A stretch of 64,000 bases of DNA. Source: Bradyrhizobium sp. CB1717. GTDB lineage: Bacteria; Pseudomonadota; Alphaproteobacteria; Rhizobiales; Xanthobacteraceae. The translations under genes and the position numbers were made by a program. The stretch is taken from the NCBI RefSeq assembly GCF_029714325.1, contig NZ_CP121666.1, positions 2,108,001-2,172,000 of the forward strand, in the 5' to 3' direction. Positions 27,408 to 36,171 of the stretch are shown one piece after another. Under the pieces are notes generated by a model. That model did no database searches and was not told where the DNA came from. It saw only the letters and a list, made by a program, of their open reading frames with translations. Every line of letters starts with the position of its first letter. Position 1 is the stretch's first letter.

Positions 27408-28724
27408 ATGCGAATCGCGATGATCGGAACGGGCTATGTGGGACTGGTGTCCGGAGCCTGCTTTGCGGATTTCGGTCACGACGTCACCTGCGTCGACAAG
27501 GACGAGAGGAAGATCGCGGCCCTGCACCGCGGCGAGATCCCGATCTACGAGCCCGGCCTCGACGAGCTGGTCGCAACCAACGTCAAGGCCAAGCGGCTCG
27601 ACTTCACCACTGACCTGTCGAAGCCGGTCGCCGATGCGGACGCCGTGTTCATCGCGGTCGGCACGCCCTCGCGCCGCGGCGACGGTCACGCCGACCTGTC
27701 CTACGTCTATGCCGCCGCGAAAGAGATCGCGCAGTCGCTGACCGGCTTCACCGTCGTGGTGACGAAGTCGACCGTGCCCGTCGGCACCGGCGACGAGGTC
27801 GAGCGCATCATCCGCGAGACCAACCCGAAGGCGGACGTCGTGGTCGCCTCCAACCCCGAATTCCTGCGCGAGGGTGCGGCGATCCGCGACTTCAAGTTCC
27901 CCGACCGCGTCGTGGTCGGCACCTCGGACGAGCGCGGCCGCAAGGTGATGGGCGACATCTATCGCCCGCTGTCGCTGAACCAGGCGCCGCTGATGTTCAC
28001 GGCGCGCCGCACCGCGGAGATGATCAAATACGCCGCGAACGCCTTTCTCGCGACCAAGATCACCTTCATCAACGAGATCGCGGACCTCTCGGAGAAGGTC
28101 GGCGCCAACGTGCAGGAGGTCGCGCGCGGCATTGGCCTCGACAACCGCATCGGCACCAAGTTCCTGCATGCCGGTCCCGGCTTCGGCGGCTCGTGCTTCC
28201 CGAAGGACACCAAGGCGCTGATCAAGATCGCGCAGGACTACGACGTGTCCTTGCGCATCGTCGAATCCGTGCTTGCCGTGAACGAGAACCGCAAGCGCGC
28301 CATGGCGCGGAAAGTGAGTCAGGCGCTCGGCGGAGGCTTGCGCGGCAAGACCATCGCCGTGCTCGGCCTGACCTTCAAGCCCGACACCGACGACATGCGC
28401 GATGCGCCGTCGATCCCACTCGTCACCGGCCTGATCGACATGGGCGCGAACGTGAAGGCGTTCGATCCCGTCGGCATGGAGCAGGCGAAGGCTGAGCTGC
28501 CCAACATCACCTATTGCGAGGACGCCTATTCCTGCGCGCAAGGCGCCGATGCCCTCGTCATCGTCACCGAGTGGGTGCAGTTCCGCGCGCTCGATCTCGA
28601 CCGGCTGAAGGCGACCATGGCGCAGCCCGTCGTGGTCGACCTCCGCAACATCTATCGCCCCGAAGAGATGGCGGCCGCCGGCTTCACCTACGAGAGCGTC
28701 GGCCGCCCGCCGGCGCAGGCTTAA
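27408..28724 (+). CDS. ugd: UDP-glucose 6-dehydrogenase
   Basis: 438 aa. It oxidises UDP-glucose twice with NAD to UDP-glucuronate. MRIAMIGTGYVGLVSGACFADFG is the N-terminal dinucleotide fold and GGSCFPKDTKAL holds the catalytic cysteine. The C-terminal UDP-binding domain ends ~430. It is preceded by a 175-base space that should contain its own promoter and is followed by a strong hairpin, so it is probably a single-gene unit. The product feeds the epimerase at 24036 and acidic sugars of the polysaccharide. Confidence 0.96.
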   Translation: MRIAMIGTGYVGLVSGACFADFGHDVTCVDKDERKIAALHRGEIPIYEPGLDELVATNVKAKRLDFTTDLSKPVADADAVFIAVGTPSRRGDGHADLSYVYAAAKEIAQSLTGFTVVVTKSTVPVGTGDEVERIIRETNPKADVVVASNPEFLREGAAIRDFKFPDRVVVGTSDERGRKVMGDIYRPLSLNQAPLMFTARRTAEMIKYAANAFLATKITFINEIADLSEKVGANVQEVARGIGLDNRIGTKFLHAGPGFGGSCFPKDTKALIKIAQDYDVSLRIVESVLAVNENRKRAMARKVSQALGGGLRGKTIAVLGLTFKPDTDDMRDAPSIPLVTGLIDMGANVKAFDPVGMEQAKAELPNITYCEDAYSCAQGADALVIVTEWVQFRALDLDRLKATMAQPVVVDLRNIYRPEEMAAAGFTYESVGRPPAQA

Positions 28725-28746
28725 GCGAGCCGTTTGAAGTTCGAGC

Positions 28747-28775
28747 TTCGCCCGCCTCGTCCTGGGGCGGGCGAA
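28747..28775 (+). terminator. Strong hairpin downstream of ugd
   Basis: TTCGCCCGCC and GGCGGGCGAA form a perfect 10-bp stem 23 bases after the ugd stop. The following sequence is only moderately T-rich. It likely ends the ugd transcript. Confidence 0.6.
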
Positions 28776-28855
28776 ATCGTCTCTGGTGCGATATGATGCG
28801 GCCGCATCAGGCCGCGCCTTGGCCCGTCAGCCTCGCTGCCGCCATGGAGATTGTC

Positions 28856-29746
28856 ATGACCGACGACACGCATACGATCCGCAGCGGCGGGCTGACCGCG
28901 ACCATCAAGGCGCAGGGCGCTGAAATGTGCTCGCTGAGGAACGAGGCCGGCGTCGAATTCGTCTGGCAGGCCGAACCGGCCTGGCCGCGCCACGCGCCGC
29001 TGCTGTTTCCGATCGTCGGGCGTCTCGCCAATGACGAATTGCGGCACAAGGGCAAGACCTATCGGATGACCCAGCACGGTTTTGCGCGCGACAGCCGCTT
29101 CCAGTGGGCGGAGCGCAGTGAGCACCGTTGCGTGCTGGTGCTCGAAGACAGCGCAGCGACGCGCGCGCTCTATCCGTTCGCGTTCCGCCTGACCGCCATC
29201 TACACGATCGACGAGACCGGTCTCGATCTCTCGCTTACGGTTGCGAACACCGGCAAGGAAATCCTGCCGGCGTCGCTCGGCGGCCATCCCGCCTTCAACT
29301 GGCCGCTTCAGCCCGGTGTGTCCAAGGAAAGCTATGCGCTGACCTTCTCGAAGCCAGAGTCGTCTCCGATCCGTCGTCTCGACGGCGGCCTGCTGTGCGC
29401 GGCGGCGGAGGCAACCCCCGTCAAAGACACGGTGCTGCCTCTGTCCGAATCCCTGTTCGTCGACGACGCCATCATCTTCGACCGGATCGAGAGCAACGCG
29501 GTTCGCTTTGCCGCAGGCGCGAGCACATCGACCGGGCCCCGGCTCAAGATGTCCTGGCAGGGTTTTCGCGAGCTCGGTGTCTGGTCGAAACCGTCGGGTG
29601 CGCCGTTCCTCTGCATCGAGCCTTGGCGCGGCCATGCCAGCCCCGCCGGCTTCGACGGCGAGTTCAGCGACAAACCCGGCCTAATGCATATCGCGCCTGG
29701 CGCGGAAGAGCGCTTGTCGTTCCGGATCGACGTCGCATCATCCTGA
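28856..29746 (+). CDS. Aldose 1-epimerase family protein
   Basis: 296 aa from the ATG at 28856, with GGAG 6 bases upstream. The beta-sandwich galactose mutarotase fold is suggested by PLLFPIVGRLANDEL, MTQHGFARDSRFQW, LGGHPAFNWPL and LCIEPWRGHASPAG. These are the landmarks of the LacX-like subgroup, including the active-site His residues and the Glu of CIEPW. It may interconvert anomers of free or phosphorylated hexoses. It follows the ugd terminator and runs convergent with the hydrolase gene at 29758. Confidence 0.82.
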   Translation: MTDDTHTIRSGGLTATIKAQGAEMCSLRNEAGVEFVWQAEPAWPRHAPLLFPIVGRLANDELRHKGKTYRMTQHGFARDSRFQWAERSEHRCVLVLEDSAATRALYPFAFRLTAIYTIDETGLDLSLTVANTGKEILPASLGGHPAFNWPLQPGVSKESYALTFSKPESSPIRRLDGGLLCAAAEATPVKDTVLPLSESLFVDDAIIFDRIESNAVRFAAGASTSTGPRLKMSWQGFRELGVWSKPSGAPFLCIEPWRGHASPAGFDGEFSDKPGLMHIAPGAEERLSFRIDVASS

Positions 29747-29757
29747 GATCGGCGTCC

Positions 29758-30606
29758 TCAGACCTCGATCCGCGTCAGGTCCTCGCCGATCACGACCGGA
29801 CCCGAATAGTCTTGTCGCACATCCGCGAGCAGCGCGTTCAGCATGGCATCGTCGGTGCGGGGCCGGTGATGGGTCAGCGCGAGCTTCTTCACGCCAGCCT
29901 TGGCCGCGACCTTGCCGACCGTATCGCCGCAGGCGAGTGTGTATTTCGCTAGCCGCCGGAAGTGTTCGTTGTTGATCTCGGGCGTTGCGAGAAAGCAGAC
30001 CTGGACGAGCAGATCTGCGCCCTCAGCCAGCCGCTCGAGACCGGGGCAGGGGACCGTGTCGCCGGAGATCGCGATGACTTTCCCCTCCGCCTCGAAGCGG
30101 TAGCCGAGACACATCCAGCGCGCCAGGAACGCCGGCGACATGTCGAGGCCGTCGCCATGCGAGACGAGCTCGGCGCTGACCTTCCAGCGGCCGGTGTCGA
30201 GAACGCGGCCCGGAATGATGTCCGTTGCGACGACCGGCTTCCAGCCGCCGAAGGTCGGCTCGCCCTGATCGCGCCAGGCGATGTCCTTGTCGTAGACCTG
30301 CGTGACCAGTGTGTTGACCAGCCGTTCGGTATCGGGCGGCCCAAAGATGCGCAGCTCGTCCTTGCGCCCATGCATCCATGAATTCAGCATCACGTCGTAG
30401 AGGTCGCCGATGTGGTCGAAGTGGTGATGGGTGAGAAAGACCGTGTCGATGGCGCCGAGCGGCACGCCGGCCTTGTGGAGCTGCACCATGACGCCGCGGC
30501 CAGCGTCGAACAGGATGTTCTCCTCGCCGAGCCTGATCAGCGTGGTCGTCGCCATCCGGCGCGGGTCCGGGCGCGGGCCGCCGGTGCCGAGCAATATGAC
30601 TTCCAT
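29758..30606 (-). CDS. Metallo-beta-lactamase-fold hydrolase, RNase Z/arylsulfatase-like
   Basis: 282 aa from the ATG at 30606 (GGAG 8 bases upstream). MEVILLGTGGPRPDP opens the fold; FLTHHHFDHIGD is the HxHxDH metal site; VIAISGDTVPCPGL and LTHHRPR supply further ligands. Two zinc ions are expected. The subgroup is often annotated as RNase Z-like or arylsulfatase-type phosphodiesterase, but no tRNA-processing exosite is apparent. Substrate unknown. It lies downstream of, and co-directional with, an acyltransferase gene. Confidence 0.8.
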   Translation of the reverse strand: MEVILLGTGGPRPDPRRMATTTLIRLGEENILFDAGRGVMVQLHKAGVPLGAIDTVFLTHHHFDHIGDLYDVMLNSWMHGRKDELRIFGPPDTERLVNTLVTQVYDKDIAWRDQGEPTFGGWKPVVATDIIPGRVLDTGRWKVSAELVSHGDGLDMSPAFLARWMCLGYRFEAEGKVIAISGDTVPCPGLERLAEGADLLVQVCFLATPEINNEHFRRLAKYTLACGDTVGKVAAKAGVKKLALTHHRPRTDDAMLNALLADVRQDYSGPVVIGEDLTRIEV

Positions 30607-30699
30607 GGCGGCTACTCCAGCGTGACGATCCTTCACAGTAGAGTCGAAGCGGGCAGCGAGGCAAGCCGCACAGGCCGCCGAGCATGGAGACAGGAGCGT

Positions 30700-31857
30700 T
30701 CAACGCATGGCTGTCGCAGAGGCGGCGATGTCAAGCCGCCTGGCTGAGCTGCCGGAGCCCGCGGTCGTCAGACGATGCGCGAGATCCTGCGCGCGCCGTT
30801 CGATCAGCTGCCAGGTCGCGCGCGCGACGAGGTAGCTGAGCGCGGCGGTGACGGCATAGGCGATGAGCAGCGAGACCAGCCCGTCCGCGAGCGGCCAGAC
30901 CTGGCGCAGGCCGTAAATCACGGCGAAATGCGACAGGTACATCGAATAGGAATTGCGGCCGAGCGCCTCGATCGGCGACCAGCGGATCGCCAGGCGAATG
31001 CAGCCGGCAACCAGCGCGCCGAGCACGAGGTTGATCATCAGATAGTTGAACTCATGAGAGCCGGTGGCGCGATCCGCGATGAGGGACAGCGCGATGAAGA
31101 GGGCGAAGATCGCGGCGTCCGACTTCGCAAAGCCGTCGCGCAGCGCGAAGAACAGTGCGCAGCCGACGAGGAAGACCGGAAGCTGGTTCAGGAAGCTGAT
31201 ATGCAGCGCGTTCCAGACGAAGGCTTCGTGTCCCGGTCCGTAATAGGCCGAGAACAGCGCAAAGGCGAACGGCTTGAACAGGCAGACATTGACGAGATGC
31301 AGCACGATCGCCAGCCCGAGATAGAAGTGGCGGCGCGCGCCGAACGCGGTGATCAGGAGCGGGAAGATGAGATAAAACGTCATCTCCGCGGCGATCGACC
31401 AGTCGCCCGGCACGACGCTGTTGACGCTGTCCGGCCAGAAGCCGTGCAGGAACGTTGCGGTCAGGATCACCTGGAGCGGCCCGATGCCATTGGGCGCGTT
31501 AGCGCTCGGGCCCGTGCCGTTGACGGCGAGATAGAGCGGGATCGCGAGCCAGAACAGCGGCGCGATGCGCAAGAAGCGGCGGATGTAGAACTTGCGCGTC
31601 GGGTTCGTCTCCGTGCGCTGCGTCCACATCAGGCACATCGTCATGGCGCTGACGAAGTAGAACACGTTGACGCCGGTCCAGCCGCACATGAAGGCGAAGT
31701 CGACGGCACGGATGTTCGATGGAAAAGATTGGGAAACGTGGATCGCCATCACGCCGACGATGGCAAGACCGCGCAGGAAGTCGAGGCTGTGCGAACGGCC
31801 GAAGGGCGCTGCGGCTCTCTCGGTTCGACCGGCAACCGGCCGGGGCTGCCCCTGCAT
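30700..31857 (-). CDS. Acyltransferase-3 family membrane protein
   Basis: 385 aa from the ATG at 31857, which has AAGGAG 8 bases upstream. Longer starts in the frame reach back into the intergenic region and are unlikely. SLDFLRGLAIVGVMAIHV, GVNVFYFVSAMTMCLMW, FYIRRFLRIAPLFW and ALGRNSYSMYLSHFAVIY are the family landmarks, with about ten helices. It may acylate a surface glycan, but it is separated from the main polysaccharide block by unrelated genes. It is divergent from the response regulator. Confidence 0.87.
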   Translation of the reverse strand: MQGQPRPVAGRTERAAAPFGRSHSLDFLRGLAIVGVMAIHVSQSFPSNIRAVDFAFMCGWTGVNVFYFVSAMTMCLMWTQRTETNPTRKFYIRRFLRIAPLFWLAIPLYLAVNGTGPSANAPNGIGPLQVILTATFLHGFWPDSVNSVVPGDWSIAAEMTFYLIFPLLITAFGARRHFYLGLAIVLHLVNVCLFKPFAFALFSAYYGPGHEAFVWNALHISFLNQLPVFLVGCALFFALRDGFAKSDAAIFALFIALSLIADRATGSHEFNYLMINLVLGALVAGCIRLAIRWSPIEALGRNSYSMYLSHFAVIYGLRQVWPLADGLVSLLIAYAVTAALSYLVARATWQLIERRAQDLAHRLTTAGSGSSARRLDIAASATAMR

Positions 31858-32239
31858 CACGCCTGCTCCTTCGGGTTTCCCATCTGCAGGCGGGACCATA
31901 GAGGCCCGGCCGGCTTTCCCGAAGCCGAAGGCTTTCTTTACGTTAACCGGCGGTTGAATCCGCAGGCGGATGTACGGGATTGGCGCTGTCGAGCTGGCAC
32001 CGCGGGCGCCGGCGCGAGCCATGTCGGCATAATGATGCATCGGATGAGAAGTGTGGGGCAATTCATACTTAATGCGCCAACACTGTGACCAATATTGTTT
32101 GGGCAGCACAACACGCCTAATATTCGGCAGGCAATTTCGGGGGCTCGAACCAGCTGTGAATGTACGTTCACAAGACAATGCGTTGCGCGACGGCGTGACT
32201 TTTCAGGCCGGGGCGCCCGCACACAGGACATCCAACATC
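31858..32239. other. Divergent intergenic region with a TGTGAA dyad
   Basis: This space separates the reversed acyltransferase from the forward response regulator. The stretch 32050-32130 is AT-richer and probably carries promoters. A dyad at 32155-32172 is annotated separately. No gene is supported; the frames that run into it from both sides have poor composition. Confidence 0.5.
32155..32172. promoter_or_regulatory. Dyad TGTGAATGTACGTTCACA, candidate regulator site
   Basis: Perfect 6-base arms (TGTGAA/TTCACA) separated by 6 bases, 68 bases upstream of the response regulator start. The arms resemble the CRP half-site TGTGA, but the spacing is 8 rather than 6, so a CRP-like site is only one possibility. 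Autoregulation by the response regulator is another. Confidence 0.4.
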
Positions 32240-32971
32240 GTGGCTGATTCCGCACGTCAGGACTTGCGTCCCGCAGGCCGTGAGCGGCTGATCGTGGTCG
32301 AAGACGATCCGGTAACGCGGACCATGCTGGTCGGCTATTTCAACGACAACAATTTCGACGTGGTCGGTGCCGGCTCCGTTGCGGAGTGCCGCCAGGCGCT
32401 GCGCTCGCGCACCGATCTCGTCTTCCTCGACGTGCAGCTGCCCGACGGCGACGGCTTCGAGCTCGCCAAGGAGATCCAGGCGACCAGCAATGCGGGCATC
32501 ATCTTCGTGACCCGCCGCGACACCGATGTGGATCGCATCCTCGGCCTCGAGATCGCGGGCGATCATTACGTCACCAAGCCGATCAATTTGCGCGACCTGC
32601 TCGCGCGCGCGCGCAGCGTGCTGCGGCGGCGCTCGATCGACCGCAAGGCGGCGCGCAACCACAATTCGATCGCCTTCGGCGACTGGATCATCGACCTGAC
32701 GCGGCGCGAGCTGCTCGGCGCGGACGGCAAGCCGGTGGCGCTGACGCGCGCCGAATTCGACCTGCTCGCCGCATTGGTCGGCGCCGACGGTCGGCCGCTC
32801 AGCCGCGACTATCTGATCGAAGTCGTCAGCAACCGCCAGGCCGAGGTCGACATCCGCACCGTCGATGCGCTGGTGGCGCGGCTGCGCCGCAAGCTCGTCG
32901 GCAGCGGCACGCCGGTCATCGCGACCGTCACCGGCGTCGGCTACAAGCTCGCACTCAGCGAACGGCCCTAG
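32240..32971 (+). CDS. OmpR/TorR-type two-component response regulator
   Basis: 243 aa from the GTG at 32240, which gives the family's usual length. The receiver domain has LIVVEDD, phospho-acceptor D64 in VFLDVQLPDGDG, the switch region FVTRRDTD and K113 in HYVTKP. The winged-helix domain spans ~145-238 (LTRAEFDLLAALV, RTVDALVARLRRKL, TVTGVGYKL). The acidic-pocket, Asp and Lys residues are all intact. No histidine kinase is adjacent, so it is an orphan regulator here. Its target is unknown; the flanking acyltransferase is a candidate. Confidence 0.92.
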   Translation: MADSARQDLRPAGRERLIVVEDDPVTRTMLVGYFNDNNFDVVGAGSVAECRQALRSRTDLVFLDVQLPDGDGFELAKEIQATSNAGIIFVTRRDTDVDRILGLEIAGDHYVTKPINLRDLLARARSVLRRRSIDRKAARNHNSIAFGDWIIDLTRRELLGADGKPVALTRAEFDLLAALVGADGRPLSRDYLIEVVSNRQAEVDIRTVDALVARLRRKLVGSGTPVIATVTGVGYKLALSERP

Positions 32972-32974
32972 CCC

Positions 32975-34120
32975 CTATCGCGCGCGGGCGCTCTGGTCCG
33001 CCGATGCCTTCTGCGCAGGCCCGGCCAGCCGGTCGTCGACCGCATAGAGCGTGCAGGTCGGCGACCATTTCAGGCAGGCGGCGAGCGAATCGCGCTGGGC
33101 CTCGTCGGCGGTGGCGCGCCCCGAACGCCAGCCGTAGCCGCCGTTCGGCGACACCGCAAACGCCTTGTGCGGCAGCGTGCTGGCGAGATAGCGCGCGAAC
33201 TCGGCGCGCGCGGCCTCGTTGAGCCGGCCCGGCGGAGGCAGCGGATCGGGCGGGCTCAGGATGTCGTGGTTCAGCCCGCGCTCGCGCAGGAACGTGTCCA
33301 CATACGGCGTCCATTGCGGGCGGCCGGCCACGGAATAGAGATAGTGTCCATCGTCGCCGTAGGCCGGCGCTGCGACGAATTTTGCGGTGCCGCCATTGCC
33401 GCGAAACCCGTCATAGAGCCGGCGCGCGAGATCGGGACCGAAGAAGTTGTCGTTGGTCGCGTAGACCCACAGCATCGGCACGCGCGAGGTCTTGCCGAAG
33501 CTGGCGAAGGCCTGCACCAGCCCATCCTCGTTGCAGACGTCGTCGTCGTCGCGCGAGCCGCGGCCGCCGGCGAAGCTGATCGCGGCGACGAGGCCGCTTG
33601 GTGCCTGCGCGGTCAGCGCGACGGTGGCGAGCCCGCCGGCGGAATGGCCCGCCGCGATCATGCCTGACGTGGTGACGTCGGTCCGACGTGCCATCGCATC
33701 GATCGCCGCGCGCAAGTCGGCAACCGCAACCGCCGCCGCCGGCAAATAGGCGGCATTGGCGCAGCCGCCGACGCTGTCGACGCGGCCGCCGGGTGATGTG
33801 CCGTAGCCGCGCCGCATCACGATCAGCGCGGCAAAGCCGCGCCGGGCATATTCCAGCGCGATGCCGTAATACTTGTGCGCCGACATCGTCGCGCGATCCT
33901 CGAACTTGCGCGGCGAACCGTGGCTGAGCAGCGCCAGCGGATAGCGCTTTGTCCCCGCGGGGCGAACCAGGAACGCCTCCAGCCCCTGCGCCCCGGCCTC
34001 CGCCATCGGGATGCGCAGATCCTCTGTGTAGAATTCCGCAGCCATCGCATTGGGCAAGATGCCGGCCATCACGAGCCAGGCCATCAGAACAACCAAGAGC
34101 CTGTGAAACAGCGTCGTCAT
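32975..34120 (-). CDS. Exported alpha/beta hydrolase (dienelactone hydrolase-like)
   Basis: 381 aa from the ATG at 34120. A signal peptide is clear ([20 protein letters not shown], cleavage after NAMA). The nucleophile elbow GHSAGG (Ser in [12 protein letters not shown]) is preceded by [14 protein letters not shown] and [15 protein letters not shown], and [10 protein letters not shown] precedes the likely acid residue. A C-terminal part from ~300 has [25 protein letters not shown], seen in periplasmic predicted dienelactone hydrolases. It would hydrolyse an ester in the periplasm; the substrate is unknown. It runs convergent with the response regulator, 3 bases apart. Confidence 0.82.
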   Translation of the reverse strand: MTTLFHRLLVVLMAWLVMAGILPNAMAAEFYTEDLRIPMAEAGAQGLEAFLVRPAGTKRYPLALLSHGSPRKFEDRATMSAHKYYGIALEYARRGFAALIVMRRGYGTSPGGRVDSVGGCANAAYLPAAAVAVADLRAAIDAMARRTDVTTSGMIAAGHSAGGLATVALTAQAPSGLVAAISFAGGRGSRDDDDVCNEDGLVQAFASFGKTSRVPMLWVYATNDNFFGPDLARRLYDGFRGNGGTAKFVAAPAYGDDGHYLYSVAGRPQWTPYVDTFLRERGLNHDILSPPDPLPPPGRLNEAARAEFARYLASTLPHKAFAVSPNGGYGWRSGRATADEAQRDSLAACLKWSPTCTLYAVDDRLAGPAQKASADQSARAR

Positions 34121-34261
34121 GCCCCGACTCGAAAAAGCCCCGATCTGAAAGACCATAGCATGATCTCAGGAACGGCCAGCCCCTCGCGCGTGTTGTGCAT
34201 TTGGCGGCGGTCCGGCCGATGCTATGGTGTCCCGCACTCACGACAAGACGAGGATCATTCA

Positions 34262-35908
34262 GTGGCTGATGTTCATCCCGCGGCGGGCAAGCAGGTCTCG
34301 CCGGACGCGCTCACCAACATTCCAAGGCTGGTGACGGCCTATTTTGCGGGCAAGCCCGATGTTGCGGATCCGGCGCAGCGGGTGGCGTTCGGCACCTCCG
34401 GCCACCGCGGCACCTCGTTCAAGAACACCTTCAACGAGGGCCACATCCTCGCGACCACGCAGGCGATCTGCGACTACCGCAAGGAGAAGGGGCTGACCGG
34501 CCCGCTCTTCATCGGCATCGACACCCATGCACTGGCGGAGCCGGCGCTGGTCAGCGCCGTCGAAGTGTTCGCCGCCAACGGCGTCGACATCATGATCGAC
34601 AAGGACGGCGGCTACACGCCGACGCCCGTGATCTCGCACGCGATCCTGACCTACAACAAGGGCCGCAGCAGCGGCCTTGCCGACGGCGTCGTCATCACGC
34701 CCTCGCACAATCCGCCGGAGGACGGCGGCTACAAATACAATCCGCCGCATGGCGGCCCCGCCGACACCGACGCCACCTCCGTGATCGAGAAGCGCGCCAA
34801 CGCCTATCTCGCCGACGGCCTCAAGGGCGTGAAGCGCATCGACTACGCCAGGGCGCGCAAGGCCGCGAACGTGCGTCCGTACGACTTCATCACGCCTTAC
34901 GTCGCCGATCTCGGCAATGTCGTCGATCTCGACCTGGTCAAATCCGCCGGCATCAGGATCGGCGTCGATCCGCTCGGCGGTGCCGCCGTGCATTACTGGC
35001 ATCCGATCATCGAGCGCTACGGCCTCAACGCCACGGTCGTGAACGAAGCGATCGACCCGACCTTCCGCTTCATGACCGCGGACTGGGACGGCAAGATCCG
35101 CATGGACTGCTCCTCGCCTTACGCGATGGCGAGCCTGATCGGCATGCGCGACCGTTTCGACGTCGCCTTTGCCAACGACACCGACGCCGACCGCCACGGC
35201 ATCGTCACGCGCACCGGCGGCCTGATGAATCCGAACCATTATCTGGCGACCGCGATCTCCTATCTGTTCGCGCACCGCCCGGACTGGGGCAGGGATGCCG
35301 CGATCGGCAAGACCGTGGTGTCGAGCTCGATCATCGACCGCGTCGCCAAGAAGCTCGGCCGCAAGCTGGTGGAGACGCCGGTCGGCTTCAAATGGTTCGT
35401 CGATGGCCTCGTCAGCGGCGGCTTCGGCTTCGGCGGCGAGGAGAGTGCAGGGGCCTCGTTCCTGCGCCGCGATGGCACGGTGTGGACCACCGACAAGGAC
35501 GGCATCATCCTCGGCCTGCTCGCCGCCGAGATCATGGCGAAGACCGGCCGCGATCCCAGCCAGCTGTTCAATGACCTCACCGCCGAATTCGGCGTGCCGC
35601 ACTACGCGCGCATCGACGTCGCGGCCACGACACCGCAGAAGAACATCCTCAAATCCGTCACCCCCGAGCAGCTCGGCCTCAGGGATCTCGCCGGCGATCC
35701 GGTTCGCTCGACGCTGAGCAAGGCGCCGGGCAACGGCCAGCCGTTCGGCGGCATCAAGGTCGAGACCGATTTCGGCTGGTTCGCTGCGCGGCCGTCGGGG
35801 ACCGAGGACGTCTACAAGATCTATGCAGAAAGCTTCCGCAGCACCGAACACCTGAAGCGGATTCAGGAAGAGGCTCAGGCCGGGCTGGCGAAGGTGTTCG
35901 GGGCGTAA
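34262..35908 (+). CDS. pgm: Phosphoglucomutase (alpha-D-glucose phosphate-specific)
   Basis: 548 aa from the GTG at 34262 (GAGGA 7 bases upstream), the same size as Escherichia coli Pgm. It interconverts glucose-6-phosphate and glucose-1-phosphate. [13 protein letters not shown], the catalytic serine S148 in [15 protein letters not shown], the Mg site [18 protein letters not shown] for sugar binding and RPSGTED for phosphate binding are all present. Glucose-1-phosphate is the precursor of UDP-glucose and hence of UDP-glucuronate made by ugd. It is divergent from the hydrolase gene. Confidence 0.96.
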   Translation: MADVHPAAGKQVSPDALTNIPRLVTAYFAGKPDVADPAQRVAFGTSGHRGTSFKNTFNEGHILATTQAICDYRKEKGLTGPLFIGIDTHALAEPALVSAVEVFAANGVDIMIDKDGGYTPTPVISHAILTYNKGRSSGLADGVVITPSHNPPEDGGYKYNPPHGGPADTDATSVIEKRANAYLADGLKGVKRIDYARARKAANVRPYDFITPYVADLGNVVDLDLVKSAGIRIGVDPLGGAAVHYWHPIIERYGLNATVVNEAIDPTFRFMTADWDGKIRMDCSSPYAMASLIGMRDRFDVAFANDTDADRHGIVTRTGGLMNPNHYLATAISYLFAHRPDWGRDAAIGKTVVSSSIIDRVAKKLGRKLVETPVGFKWFVDGLVSGGFGFGGEESAGASFLRRDGTVWTTDKDGIILGLLAAEIMAKTGRDPSQLFNDLTAEFGVPHYARIDVAATTPQKNILKSVTPEQLGLRDLAGDPVRSTLSKAPGNGQPFGGIKVETDFGWFAARPSGTEDVYKIYAESFRSTEHLKRIQEEAQAGLAKVFGA

Positions 35909-35971
35909 GGGCCCTGCGGCCGGCGCGCCTTTCTTGCGCCTCTCCGAGGGAGGGGCTGCCGTATTCTCCGC

Positions 35972-36051
35972 TGTCATCACCCGCGAAAGCGGGTGATCCA
36001 GTGCGCCGCGGCCCCAGTTGTGTGAACCCAATGTCCGCCGCGGCGTACTGG
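35972..36051. repeat. Intergenic dyad repeat, partial copy (TGTCAT family)
   Basis: It begins TGTCATCACCCGCGAAAGCGGGTGATCC, itself a hairpin, and ends in a short GCCGCGGCG...GTACTGG segment. Parts resemble the longer repeats at 42173-42323 and 44461-44632 (CATCCAGT, CCGCGGCG, TACTGG). It directly abuts the vanillate operator region. Confidence 0.6.
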
Positions 36052-36057
36052 TTAGAT

Positions 36058-36067
36058 ATGTATACAT
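36058..36067. promoter_or_regulatory. Palindrome ATGTATACAT, candidate operator of the GntR/FCD regulator
   Basis: A perfect 10-bp palindrome 105 bases upstream of the oxygenase start. The core TGTATACA recurs at 36132. FCD-type GntR regulators typically bind short T-G-T-x-T-A-C-A dyads, and such a regulator is encoded two genes on. Confidence 0.55.
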
Positions 36068-36106
36068 CAAACAGGCTATAGGTAATTTGATACGCCTATT
36101 TTGGCC

Positions 36107-36139
36107 TTGAACAATTCTATCTCCCCGTTATTGTATACA
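36107..36139 (+). promoter_or_regulatory. Putative vanillate promoter with overlapping operator
   Basis: TTGAAC at 36107-36112 could be the -35 box and TTGTAT at 36131-36136 the -10 box, 18 bases apart. The -10 box overlaps the second TGTATACA palindrome (36132-36139), flanked by GTTAT and TAAC. Binding there would block polymerase, so this arrangement suggests repression relieved by an aromatic acid inducer. Confidence 0.5.
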
Positions 36140-36171
36140 TAACGCATACATAAGCCGTGGGAGTGAGACCT

